Assembly: GCF_009901565.1 (NCBI RefSeq)
Contig: NZ_WXEW01000010.1
Location: forward strand, 62,001 to 126,000
DNA from: Herbidospora solisilvae
GTDB taxonomy: Bacteria > Actinomycetota > Actinomycetes > Streptosporangiales > Streptosporangiaceae
DNA: 64,000 bases
Direction: 5' to 3'
The notes under the pieces are model-generated. The model was not told the DNA's origin and did no database searches. It was given only the letters and a program-made list of their open reading frames with translations. The translations under genes were made by a program, and so were the position numbers. Shown piece by piece: positions 1 to 8,135 of the stretch (position 1 is its first letter; every line of letters begins with the position of its first letter).

Positions 1-256
1 CGGCCAGGATGTATCCGGTCGTCCCGATCTGCGCGGCCGCGCCCAGCGGCCCGCCGCCCGGGACGGGCACACCGGTCACCACCCCCGCTGAGACGCCGTC
101 GACCAGCGTGAGCTGACCTATCGGCCGGGAGGTCAGCCACGCCAGGCCGGTGGGCATCGGAAGCCGCCCGGCGGCATATCCGGAGTCGAGCCCGAGCAGG
201 ATGACGGCCGCGAGCACTGCGAGGCCGCAGGCGGTGGCCGTGGCTTTTCTTCGCAT
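1..256 (-). CDS. Partial secreted or membrane-anchored protein, N-terminus only
   Basis: The reverse strand is open from an ATG at 256 to the window edge (85 codons, no stop). It begins MRRKAT followed by a hydrophobic stretch of about 20 residues, which looks like a signal peptide or N-terminal anchor. The remainder is rich in Gly, Val and Pro with no catalytic motif. It is divergent from the MoxR/DUF58/transglutaminase genes. In related actinomycetes a fibronectin type III or Ig-like secreted protein often lies here, but too little is visible to name a family. The C-terminus lies outside the window. Confidence 0.6.
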   Translation of the reverse strand, partial: MRRKATATACGLAVLAAVILLGLDSGYAAGRLPMPTGLAWLTSRPIGQLTLVDGVSAGVVTGVPVPGGGPLGAAAQIGTTGYILA

Positions 257-381
257 GGTGTCGGTGCCCGATCAATTGGCGTCTCCGAGATTCTAGTCCG
301 TTATTCACTGACCGCGAAGTGAGGAGCCGGTCACCTCTGTCGGTAATTGCACCGATGAGGAGCAGAGCGTATAAACGGGCG

Positions 382-1347
382 ATGGCCGAGAATGATGAAT
401 ACGGATTCCAGGAGCGATTCCAAAGAGTCGCCGATAATATTGGAGGGGTTGTCGTCGGCGCCGACGAGGAGATCCGGCTCGCCCTCATCTGCCTGTTCTC
501 CTCCGGTCATCTGCTCCTAGAAGGCCCGCCGGGCGTCGCCAAGACGACGCTGGCCAAGGCAATCGCCCGGTCGCTGTCGGGCCTGTCGGTCCGCCGGATC
601 CAGTTCACCCCCGACCTACTGCCTAGTGACATCGTCGGCGTCCCCATTTACCATCCCGAACTGGGCGACTTCCGTTTCCACCCGGGGGCGGTCTTCGCCA
701 ACGTCGTGATCGGCGACGAGATCAATCGCGCCTCGCCCCGGGCCCAGGCCGCCCTCCTCGAACCGATGGCCGAGCGCCAGGTGACCGTTGACGGCGTGAC
801 GCACGTCCTGCCCGACCCGTTCTTCTGCGTGGCGACCCGCAACCCGGCCGAGTACCTGGGCACCTACGGGCTTCCCGAGGCGCAACTCGACCGGTTCCAG
901 ATGCGCCTGCGCATCGGCTTTCCCCATCAGCACCATGAGATCGCGATCATCGAGGGCGGGCTCTCGGACAACGTGCCAGAACGCCTCGAAGCGGTCCTCT
1001 CGCGCGAAGAGGCCCTCGCCATGATCGACGTCGCGGCCCGGACCTACGTCGAGCCTTCCATCCTGGGCTTCGTCGCCTCCCTCGCCGCGGGCACCCGGCG
1101 CGATCGCGACGTGCGTCTCGGGGTCAGCCCGCGCGCGGCGATCGCCCTGGCAACGGCCGCGCGGGCGGCGGCCCGGGCGGCGGGGCGCGCCTATGTCACG
1201 GGCGACGACGTCAAGCGGCTGGTCGTGCCCGTGTTCGCCCACCGGCTGGCGCTGTCTTCGGAGGCGCTGCAACGGGGGAGGTCGGCCGAGCAGGTCCTGG
1301 CGCGCGTGATTGAGTCGGTGGACGCCCCCGAAGGCAGAGCCGCGTGA
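382..1347 (+). CDS. MoxR-family AAA+ ATPase
   Basis: A AAA+ ATPase of the MoxR class, thought to act as a chaperone that activates or assembles partner proteins. Walker A (GPPGVAKT) is near residue 50, Walker B with GDEINRASP near residue 110, and the MoxR-type sensor regions follow. The ORF can extend upstream to GTG 319 or ATG 355, but none of the starts has a clear ribosome binding site. ATG 382 gives the usual 320-residue family length. The stop overlaps the GTG of the DUF58 gene by 4 bases, so translation is probably coupled. MoxR, DUF58 and transglutaminase genes are commonly found together in actinobacteria. The exact substrate is unknown. Confidence 0.9.
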   Translation: MAENDEYGFQERFQRVADNIGGVVVGADEEIRLALICLFSSGHLLLEGPPGVAKTTLAKAIARSLSGLSVRRIQFTPDLLPSDIVGVPIYHPELGDFRFHPGAVFANVVIGDEINRASPRAQAALLEPMAERQVTVDGVTHVLPDPFFCVATRNPAEYLGTYGLPEAQLDRFQMRLRIGFPHQHHEIAIIEGGLSDNVPERLEAVLSREEALAMIDVAARTYVEPSILGFVASLAAGTRRDRDVRLGVSPRAAIALATAARAAARAAGRAYVTGDDVKRLVVPVFAHRLALSSEALQRGRSAEQVLARVIESVDAPEGRAA

Positions 1348-2420
1348 CCCGAACCGGCAAGGCCGTGCTCCTGCTGGCCGTCATCTGCCTCGCCGCCGGT
1401 CTCCTGGCGGACTACCCCGAGATGGTCGCCACCGGGACCACGCTGGCGCTGCTCGTGGCGGCCGCGCTGCCGTGGGCGGCGGCGCCGCCGCACCTGTCGG
1501 CGGAGATCCGGTTGAGCCCGTCGATCACCTCGGCGGGTGGGACGGCCGAAGTCACGCTCGTCTTGCGCGGCGCGGTCCGGGTGCGGGAGCTCGGCCTGAA
1601 CGACCTCGCGCTCGCGGTGCCGAAGTCGCGGCCCGGCGAGACCGTGGAGATCAGTGTCGTCCTGAACGACCTGCCCAGAGGCAGGCACCTGATCGGCCCG
1701 GTTCGGGTGGCCGGAGCCGACCCCCTCCGGCTGGTCGAGCGAAGCGCCGTGTACGGCACCGCGCAGATCCTCCACGTCCATCCGTACATCTGGCCGGTGC
1801 CCCCGCTCCGGGTGCCCTTCAGTCCCGACGACGACGGCGAAGCCTCTCCCTACGCGCTTCGAGGTGGCGTCATTTTCAAGGAACTGCGCCCCTACGTGGC
1901 GGGAGACGACCGCCGGCTGATCCACTGGAAGTCCTCGGCGCGTCACCGGGAACTCATGGTGCGCGAGAGCGTGATCTTCGACCGCGCCGACCACGTCGTC
2001 GTCCTCGACACCGGTGCCGACTATTACCGGGCCCAGGAGTTCGAGGAGGCGCTGAGCATCGTCGCCTCCGTCAGCGTCGCGGCGGCGCGCCACGCCCATC
2101 CCGTCCGGGTCGTGACCACGTGTGGTGCGGAAGCCGCCTCCATACGAGGGCGCGACGGCACCGTCGACCCGGGACCGGTTCTCCGGCTGCTCTCCGGCCT
2201 GTCGCTCGGCCCTGCCCCGTCGCCTTCCCCGCCGCTGGTGCCGCCCGGCGCGGCCGGTTACGTGACCGGGCGGTTGCCGGCGTCCGACCTGGTGAGCGAG
2301 GTCACCGTGATCGTGGTCGACCCCGGCCGGGCCGCGCCCGCGAGCGATTGGACGGGGCAACTCGTCGTCCGGTCGGCGGGCGACTTCGCGGCACGCTGGA
2401 CCGCGATGGCGGGCGGGTGA
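1344..2420 (+). CDS. DUF58 domain protein, MoxR partner
   Basis: A 358-residue protein with two hydrophobic N-terminal segments (about residues 5-50), then an extracytoplasmic-looking beta-rich part. The DUF58 signature YVAGDDRRLIHWKSSAR is near residue 195 and is followed by a von Willebrand A-like fold (VVVLDTGADYY). DUF58 proteins accompany MoxR ATPases and are presumed clients or partners. The start GTG overlaps the moxR stop (GTGA), and the stop overlaps a GTG that opens the transglutaminase gene in the same way. The three genes therefore look like one translation-coupled operon. Biochemical role unknown. Confidence 0.9.
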   Translation: MTRTGKAVLLLAVICLAAGLLADYPEMVATGTTLALLVAAALPWAAAPPHLSAEIRLSPSITSAGGTAEVTLVLRGAVRVRELGLNDLALAVPKSRPGETVEISVVLNDLPRGRHLIGPVRVAGADPLRLVERSAVYGTAQILHVHPYIWPVPPLRVPFSPDDDGEASPYALRGGVIFKELRPYVAGDDRRLIHWKSSARHRELMVRESVIFDRADHVVVLDTGADYYRAQEFEEALSIVASVSVAAARHAHPVRVVTTCGAEAASIRGRDGTVDPGPVLRLLSGLSLGPAPSPSPPLVPPGAAGYVTGRLPASDLVSEVTVIVVDPGRAAPASDWTGQLVVRSAGDFAARWTAMAGG

Positions 2421-4558
2421 CCAGCGAACCGGACGCGCCACGACAGCGCCGGGGCGGCTGGTCACCGCCGCGGCGGGCGCATGCCGAGAGGGCGGGATCG
2501 GGCGGGCCGGTGATGCCTGTGAGGCTGCCGGGCACCGCTGTCATCCGCACGGCCGGGGGCGGCGCGCTGAGAGGCGGTCCCATGCCACCCTTGCGGCGGA
2601 CGATCATCGCGGTTGTGTGCGCGGCCGGGGCCGGGGCGCAGAGCCTGGTGTACCTCCGGGTCTTCACCGACCTCCAGGTTCTGGTCCCATTAATGGTAGC
2701 GGCATTAGGTGGGGCGGCGGCCGGGCTGGTGACCCGGCGTAGTGGGCGGCTGGTCGCCCTTGCGTCGGCCTGTGCGGGGCCGTTCGTCTTGACCGGGGCG
2801 CCGGTCGCCCAGCTCGCCGAAGGGCTGTGGCTCGGCTGGATCCGCCTGCTGACCATCGGTCTGCCCGCTCCGGTCAGCGGCGACTTGGTCGCGACGCCGA
2901 TCCTGATCACCGCGACCGCCGCGTTTGCCGCTACGATAACCGCGCTGCGCGGAGGTTCGGGACGGGCGCTGGTCGTCCTGGCCACCGCGTTCGGCGTCGG
3001 ACTGCTGCTGAGTGCAAGCGGGCCGGGGGAGGGCGTGCCCCTGATGGGGGCAGCCGTGGTGGTCCTGGTCGTGCTGCTTCGTGTGGGTCCGGCTCCGGGG
3101 CGGCTCCGGTGGGCGGTCTGGACGGTGACGGTGGTGACTGCGGGCGCGTCTGGTCTGGTCTCCGCCGGGGGTCACGACCGGTTCGACCCCCGTACGTTGG
3201 TCGCGCCGCCCCCGCTCGATCTAGGTAACCTGGCCAACCCGCTGGCACGGGTCAGGCCCCAGGTGTGCGAAGAGGAACCGGCCGGCCTGTTCACTCTGGA
3301 GATCGACGGACCCGTCCTCGCGCGGATCAGGCTGGTCACGCTCGACCACTACGACGGCATCACCTGGACCGTCGGCGAGCGCTTCCACGTACCGGGAGTG
3401 CGGCTCGGGCGCGGCGAAGGCGACCCTTACCGCCTGCGGGTCACCGTCACGGGCCTGACCGGGCCCTTTCTCCCGCTGGCCGGGCAACCCGAACGGCTCT
3501 CCTTCACCGGAGCCGCCCCCGTCCTGGTCGAGTTCGCCGACGGCACCGACACCGTCGTGGTCGACCCGCCCCTCAGAAGCGGCGCCCGCTACGAAGTCAC
3601 GGTCTCCCATGAAGCCGAGGTGCGGCCCGGCGACTTCCTCGCACTTCCTGCTGATACGGGCCCATGGCTAGCCAAGCACGCCAAGGAAATGACCGAGGGA
3701 GCCACCACGCCATGGGAGCAGGCCGTGGCGCTGGAGGAGAAGCTGAAGGCGGAACGGGCCTGCGCGGACGGAGCCCCGGCCGGGCACACGCTGCCCGCGC
3801 TGAGACGCTTCCTCCTCGACGGAGCCGGCGGCACCGTGGAACAGCACGCCGCCGCGTTCGCGCTGCTCGCCCGGTCGCTGGGGCTCCCATCACGCGTGGC
3901 GGTCGGCTACCTCCTCGGCGAGCCGGTCGGTGGCCTCCACCAGGTGCGCAACCGGGACGCCCACGCCTGGCCGGAGGTCTATTTCGAGGAGCGGGGATGG
4001 GTGCCGTTCGATGCGGCCGACGGCGACCTCACTCCGCCCCGGCCGACCGATCCGCCCCCGGTCTCGCCGCCGGAGACCCACCAGCCACCCCCGCCGCCCC
4101 TGCCCGGCGGGTCGCAGACCGGCGGTCGCCAGGTGCCGTGGATCTCCGTCGTCCTGGTGGCGACGCTGCTGGCGGTCCTCGCCCTCTGGGTCGTCGTGGT
4201 CACGGTCACCCGGCTGGTCCGGCGCCTCCTACGCGCGCGGGGAACGCCTCATCGACGGGTGCTCGGAGCCTGGCGGGAGAGCCTTGACCGCCTCGCCGAG
4301 GCGGGAGTCGTGGTGCGGCGGTCACAGACGCCGCTGGAGACGATCGGGGGGGCGCCCGTGACGACACCAAACCCCGGCAGGCTGGCCGACCTGGTCACCC
4401 GAGTCCAGTTCTCAGTCGGCGAGACGACCGCCGTAGAGGCCGAACGCGCCTGGATACTTGCACGCCGTCTGGCCAAGGATCTGAGAGACGTCCGGCCGCT
4501 GCCGCGACGGCTCCTCGCGTCTCTCGATCCCCGGTTGTTCTGGCGGTCGTGGCGGTGA
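2417..4558 (+). CDS. TgpA-like membrane transglutaminase-fold protein lacking the catalytic Cys
   Basis: A 713-residue protein with several N-terminal membrane helices (about residues 55-250), an extracytoplasmic transglutaminase-like domain (about 250-545), a Pro-rich stretch, one more helix (about 572-602) and a cytoplasmic tail. The core GTVEQHAAAFALLARSLGLP aligns with the transglutaminase active-site helix, but the nucleophile Cys position is Val474. The His (DAHAWPEV, H516) and the downstream FDA aspartate are kept. The reading frame is open far upstream inside the DUF58 gene, so the start was set at GTG 2417 by the GTGA overlap; ATG 2513 and ATG 2581 are alternatives. It may be a scaffold or binding protein rather than an enzyme. 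Confidence 0.85.
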   Translation: MTSEPDAPRQRRGGWSPPRRAHAERAGSGGPVMPVRLPGTAVIRTAGGGALRGGPMPPLRRTIIAVVCAAGAGAQSLVYLRVFTDLQVLVPLMVAALGGAAAGLVTRRSGRLVALASACAGPFVLTGAPVAQLAEGLWLGWIRLLTIGLPAPVSGDLVATPILITATAAFAATITALRGGSGRALVVLATAFGVGLLLSASGPGEGVPLMGAAVVVLVVLLRVGPAPGRLRWAVWTVTVVTAGASGLVSAGGHDRFDPRTLVAPPPLDLGNLANPLARVRPQVCEEEPAGLFTLEIDGPVLARIRLVTLDHYDGITWTVGERFHVPGVRLGRGEGDPYRLRVTVTGLTGPFLPLAGQPERLSFTGAAPVLVEFADGTDTVVVDPPLRSGARYEVTVSHEAEVRPGDFLALPADTGPWLAKHAKEMTEGATTPWEQAVALEEKLKAERACADGAPAGHTLPALRRFLLDGAGGTVEQHAAAFALLARSLGLPSRVAVGYLLGEPVGGLHQVRNRDAHAWPEVYFEERGWVPFDAADGDLTPPRPTDPPPVSPPETHQPPPPPLPGGSQTGGRQVPWISVVLVATLLAVLALWVVVVTVTRLVRRLLRARGTPHRRVLGAWRESLDRLAEAGVVVRRSQTPLETIGGAPVTTPNPGRLADLVTRVQFSVGETTAVEAERAWILARRLAKDLRDVRPLPRRLLASLDPRLFWRSWR

Positions 4559-5299
4559 CTACTCGGTCCGGTTAATGAATACCCGGCTGGAGATCACGTC
4601 AACACCGGCCGGCAGGCTGACCCTCTTGACCTCGTAGGTCCGGTCGCACGTCCGGTCGCTGGTCTGATTCCTGGCCAGTTCGGCGGAGCCAGCCTCGTCG
4701 GCGCTGACGACCATCAGGGTGCGCGGCCGCGGGCCCGGCCGCGGGGTGGCGCAGGGGGACTGGACACGGACCGCGTGGACGCCGGGCTCCCGGGGGAGTC
4801 GCGCCTTGGCGAAGTAGACCGGGTTCGGGACGCCCTCGTTCTTCTCGAGGCGCAGCACCAGCCACAGGTCGTGGCCGGCCGCGGGGGCGGCCTTGATGGT
4901 CACGCAGACCCGCATGTCCGAGCCGACGCCCGGTCGGCCGTCCTCCGCAGCCACACCGTCGATCACCGCTGCGACGTCCAAGCCTTCGCGGCCTTCCACC
5001 CTGTTGTCCTTCTCCGCCAGCGGGCAAGGTCCGTCGGATTTCTTTTCCGGAGAGCCGGGATCGACGACGGGCGCCACGGTGGCCGGTGAGGTGGCCGGTG
5101 AGGGCGTCGCCGAGGTCGTCGCCGGGGCGGTAGGCGGGGTGGCGGCTCCATCGTCTTTCAGCAGCGGAGGGACCAAAGCGATCACTGCGGCCAACACCCC
5201 GGCCACAATCGTGGCTGCGGCGCCGATGAACGCGTTCCTCGTCGCGCTGCGCTCGGATGCTTTCTGACCGCCCGGCGTATTGTTGTTCGGTTCCGTCAT
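4559..5299 (-). CDS. Unknown single-pass membrane-anchored protein
   Basis: A 246-residue protein: about 25 polar residues (MTEPNNNTPGG start), one membrane helix (about residues 26-47), a Pro/Thr/Ala-rich linker (about 50-80), then an outside domain with several Cys (CPLAEK, VCVTIK, SPCATP, RTCDRTY). A GGGAG-like ribosome binding site lies just upstream of ATG 5299. Its stop directly abuts the stop of the convergent transglutaminase gene with no spacer. I do not recognise the family. The topology, a short cytoplasmic N-terminus and a Cys-stabilised ectodomain, suggests a surface-exposed binding or sensor protein, but nothing shows a reaction. Confidence 0.75.
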   Translation of the reverse strand: MTEPNNNTPGGQKASERSATRNAFIGAAATIVAGVLAAVIALVPPLLKDDGAATPPTAPATTSATPSPATSPATVAPVVDPGSPEKKSDGPCPLAEKDNRVEGREGLDVAAVIDGVAAEDGRPGVGSDMRVCVTIKAAPAAGHDLWLVLRLEKNEGVPNPVYFAKARLPREPGVHAVRVQSPCATPRPGPRPRTLMVVSADEAGSAELARNQTSDRTCDRTYEVKRVSLPAGVDVISSRVFINRTE

Positions 5300-5546
5300 C
5301 GGCTCCCACTTCTCATTCCGTTCGACACCTCCAGTGGACGCCGAAAAAGAAAAGATGGGTGGCCAGCGGGCTTGGCAGGATTGAATTGTTACCTGGAACT
5401 CCTATTGACCATTTCATTGTCCAGCCACGAATTGTGGAATCGAGGCGCCGAAGGGGGCTGGCGCCCGCGCCCCCCAGCGTGTTTCAATTCCGGCGGGCCC
5501 GGACCCGCGTGACGACCGTCGATCCGTCGCGCCTGGAGGGCCCCCG
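5300..5546. other. Divergent intergenic region with candidate promoter
   Basis: About 247 bases between two divergent genes, locally richer in A+T than the surroundings. A TTGACC at 5405-5410 spaced 16 bases from ACGAAT at 5427-5432 is a plausible promoter for the downstream CBM2 gene. No operator of known consensus was recognised. Confidence 0.35.
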
Positions 5547-5978
5547 TTGAAGAGAAACTCCCTCACCGCCCTTGCCGTGCTCGTCCTGGTCGCCGGGGCG
5601 GCCCTGATCGTCTGGCGGATCGTGGGGAGACCCGCCGAGGCGGTGCACTTCCACCCCTCGCCCTCACCCGCCGTCGCGGCCGCCAAGTGCACCGCCGAGG
5701 TGAAGCTGATCACCACCTGGCCTGGGGGTTTTCAGGGTGAGGCCAAGATCACCAATACCGGCACCGCGCCGATCAACGACTGGTACGTCCAGTGGAACGT
5801 CCCGCTGGAGGCGAAGATCAACCAGTCGTGGAACGGCACCTGGATGCAGAGCGGCCCCTCGGTGATGATCCACGCCGAGAAGTGGAACAAGGTCCTCAAG
5901 CCGGGCGCGACCGAGGTGGCGGGCTTCAAGGGCGACGCCAAGGAGGCCCCGACCATCGCCGACGTCTACTGCGGCTGA
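5547..5978 (+). CDS. Membrane-anchored CBM2 (cellulose-binding) protein
   Basis: A 143-residue protein with one N-terminal membrane helix (about residues 8-26), a short His/Pro/Ser linker and a single family 2 carbohydrate-binding module (about 46-143). The CBM2 hallmarks are there: paired Cys near the ends (AKCTAEVK and DVYCG), conserved Trp (TTWPGG, DWYVQW, WNGTW, EKWN) and the GF-G-NTG pattern. There is no catalytic domain. The TTG start is chosen because GGAGGG lies 6 bases upstream. It precedes an AA10-CBM2 gene on the same strand, which supports a role in holding cells or enzymes to cellulose. An uncleaved signal peptide rather than an anchor cannot be excluded. Confidence 0.85.
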   Translation: MKRNSLTALAVLVLVAGAALIVWRIVGRPAEAVHFHPSPSPAVAAAKCTAEVKLITTWPGGFQGEAKITNTGTAPINDWYVQWNVPLEAKINQSWNGTWMQSGPSVMIHAEKWNKVLKPGATEVAGFKGDAKEAPTIADVYCG

Positions 5979-6151
5979 AACGTTCAAGCGTCTTCCCAGG
6001 TCAGCGGCGGGCCCCGGGCCGTCTCCTCGACGGCCTGAGTGGGCCGGTGGCATCGTCCGGATGGTCACGCAGGTCATCGGGCCCCCTGTTCCGGGTGGGC
6101 CGTCTTTCCGGAGGGCGTACGACGCATGCCCCCGACCGAGAGGACCGCAAC

Positions 6152-7348
6152 GTGACCCGACCCCTTATCGCCGTGGTGGCCGCCTTGGCGGCACTCGTGG
6201 CGATGGTCGTCGCATCGCCGGGGGCCCAGGCCCACGGCGCCACCACCAACCCGGCCAGCCGCACCTACGCCTGCTACGTCGACGGCCTGACCGGCGGCCA
6301 AATCATCCCGAAGAACGCCGCCTGCGCCGCCGCCGTCGCCCAGGGCGGCACCCAGCCCCTCTACGACTGGTACGGCGTGCTGCGCTCCGACGGCGCCGGC
6401 CGCACCCGGGGCTACATCCCCGACGGGCAGCTCTGCTCCGGCGGCAACCCCAAGTACGCCGCCTACGACCTGCCCAGGACCGACTGGCCCTCGACCAACC
6501 TGACCTCGGGGGCCCGGTACAACTTCGTGTACGGCGCCTGGGTGCCCCACCCCGGCGCGTTCCGCCTCTACGTCACCAAGCAGGGCTACAACCCGAGCCA
6601 GCCGCTGACCTGGTCGATGATGGAGGAGCAGCCCTTCTTCACCGCCGACCCCCAGCCCGCGCTCGACAACGGCGCCTACCGCTGGACCACCACCCTGCCG
6701 GTGCGGACCGGCCGGCACGTCATCTACGCCGTCTGGACCCGCAGCGACAGCGCCGAGACCTTCTACAGCTGCTCCGACGTGGTCTTCGGCGGCACCTCGA
6801 GCCCCACGCCCAGCCCGTCGAACCCGGGATGCGAGCCGGGCGCGCCCACTCCCGCGCCGTCGTGCCCGCCGGTCAGTCCCAGCCCGTCGTACCCCGGCGG
6901 ATGCGAGCCGGGTGCGCCCACTCCCGCGCCGTCGTGCCCGCCGGTCAGCCCCAGCCCGTCCTACCCGGCCGGATGTGAGCCCGGCGCGCCGACCCCGGCG
7001 CCGTCGTGCCCGCCGGTCAGCCCCAGCCCGACGCCCAACCCCACCGGCCAGTGCACCGTGACGGCCGGCATCGCGAGCGCCTGGAACAGCGGCTTCCAGG
7101 GCAGCGTGACCATCCGCAACACCGGCTCGACCCCAATCTCCTCCTGGACGGTCACCGCGACCGTCGCCTCCGGCGCGACGGTCACCTCGGCGTGGAACGC
7201 CGCCTACACGCAGAGCGGCACGACGCTGACGTTCCGGCCGTTGTCGTGGAACACCACGATCCCGCCGGGCGGCACGATCACGATCGGCTTCCTGTCGAAC
7301 TTCAGCGGCGGCGGCACCCCGGCCGTCACGGCCGGCACCTGCCGATAG
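6152..7348 (+). CDS. Secreted AA10 lytic polysaccharide monooxygenase with C-terminal CBM2
   Basis: A copper monooxygenase that oxidatively cleaves crystalline polysaccharide. Signal peptide residues 1-27 end AQA, leaving His28 (HGATTNP) as the mature N-terminal His of the copper histidine brace; the second brace His is H133 (WVPHPGAF). The order is AA10 (28-about 220), a Cys/Pro/Ser/Thr linker made of three 24-residue repeats, and CBM2 (about 295-398). The AA10 sequence resembles the cellulose-active C1-oxidising streptomycete group. GTG 6152 is preceded by GAGAGG at 8 bases; the ORF is open further upstream but without a signal peptide there. A strong terminator follows. Confidence 0.93.
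   Translation: MTRPLIAVVAALAALVAMVVASPGAQAHGATTNPASRTYACYVDGLTGGQIIPKNAACAAAVAQGGTQPLYDWYGVLRSDGAGRTRGYIPDGQLCSGGNPKYAAYDLPRTDWPSTNLTSGARYNFVYGAWVPHPGAFRLYVTKQGYNPSQPLTWSMMEEQPFFTADPQPALDNGAYRWTTTLPVRTGRHVIYAVWTRSDSAETFYSCSDVVFGGTSSPTPSPSNPGCEPGAPTPAPSCPPVSPSPSYPGGCEPGAPTPAPSCPPVSPSPSYPAGCEPGAPTPAPSCPPVSPSPTPNPTGQCTVTAGIASAWNSGFQGSVTIRNTGSTPISSWTVTATVASGATVTSAWNAAYTQSGTTLTFRPLSWNTTIPPGGTITIGFLSNFSGGGTPAVTAGTCR
6830..7045 (+). repeat. Three 72-bp tandem repeats encoding the LPMO linker
   Basis: Units begin at 6830, 6902 and 6974, each encoding CEPGAPTPAPSCPPVSPSPS plus four residues, with few base differences. Each unit carries two Cys, unusual for a Pro/Ser/Thr linker. Confidence 0.85.
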
Positions 7349-7355
7349 ACGCGTG

Positions 7356-7385
7356 AAGCCCGCCACGGCAGGGCGTGGCGGGCTT
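7356..7385 (+). terminator. Intrinsic-type hairpin after the LPMO gene
   Basis: Perfect 12-bp stem (7356-7367 with 7374-7385) and a 6-base loop GCAGGG, 7 bases after the stop. The arms end in AA/TT but there is no long T-run. It lies between convergent genes and could serve both. Confidence 0.8.
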
Positions 7386-7463
7386 CCGCGGTCACGAGGT
7401 CCCGAAAATGATAACCGGCGGCCCGGTACTCCGGCCAAGCGCGGCGACGTCGCCGCAGGTGAT

Positions 7464-8129
7464 CTATGAACGTTTCGCGAGGGCGGTGTCGAGCGAGGTC
7501 TCGTAGGGCCCGAGGAACGTCGGGTCGGACCTGAGCACGACGGCGTCGAGGAAGGCCTTGCCGGTCGCGAAGAACTCGCGGGCGGCGTAGACGTAGGTGG
7601 TCAGCGCGTACTTCCGCTGGGAGTCGTCGCCGACCCCGAAGGTGTCCAGCCCGGCCTCCCGGCACAGGGTGACCGCGCGGGGCAGGTGGAAGGTCTGGGT
7701 GACGACCGTCACGCGGGAGGCGCCGAAGATCTTCTTGGCCCGGACGCACGAGTCCCAGGTGTCGAGGCCCGCGTAGTCGAGCACGAGCGCGCCGGCCGGC
7801 ACGCCCTTGGCCAGCAGGTAGTCGCGCATGACCGTGGGCTCGTCGTACTCCTTGACGTGGTTGGTGCCCGACAGCAGCAGCGCCCTGACCTTCCCGGCCC
7901 GGTAGAGCGCCGCGCCGATGTCGAGGCGGTCGCGCAGCATCGCGGTCGGCCAGTCGCCGACCACCCCGGCGCCCAGCACCAGCGCGACCGGCGCGGCCGG
8001 GACCCCGGCGGTCCAGCCGGGGTCGTTGGTGTCGGCGCGGTGGCCGTCGCTCGACAACCACGCCCAGGTCATGGGCGCCAGGGCGGCCAGGCTGGCCGCG
8101 ACGGCGCCCCGGAAGACGGCTCGTTTCAC
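7464..8129 (-). CDS. DUF218 / SanA-YdcF family membrane-associated protein
   Basis: A 221-residue protein with an N-terminal hydrophobic segment (about residues 8-26) and a DUF218 fold: VALVLGAGV, DRLDIGAALYRAGKVRALLLSG, a central VTVVTQTFHLPRA and the Asp/Glu-rich DEPTVMRDYLL. SanA/YdcF proteins are linked to envelope integrity and vancomycin tolerance in other bacteria; their reaction is not settled. The start lies 6 bases after the ctaA stop on the same strand, so the two are probably cotranscribed, though a functional link to heme A is not evident. Confidence 0.85.
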   Translation of the reverse strand: MKRAVFRGAVAASLAALAPMTWAWLSSDGHRADTNDPGWTAGVPAAPVALVLGAGVVGDWPTAMLRDRLDIGAALYRAGKVRALLLSGTNHVKEYDEPTVMRDYLLAKGVPAGALVLDYAGLDTWDSCVRAKKIFGASRVTVVTQTFHLPRAVTLCREAGLDTFGVGDDSQRKYALTTYVYAAREFFATGKAFLDAVVLRSDPTFLGPYETSLDTALAKRS

Positions 8130-8135
8130 GAAGGG

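Noticed and set aside
1310-4558. A single 1082-codon forward frame
   Set aside because: Residues before 2417 are a shadow of the DUF58 gene; the true transglutaminase begins at the GTGA overlap.
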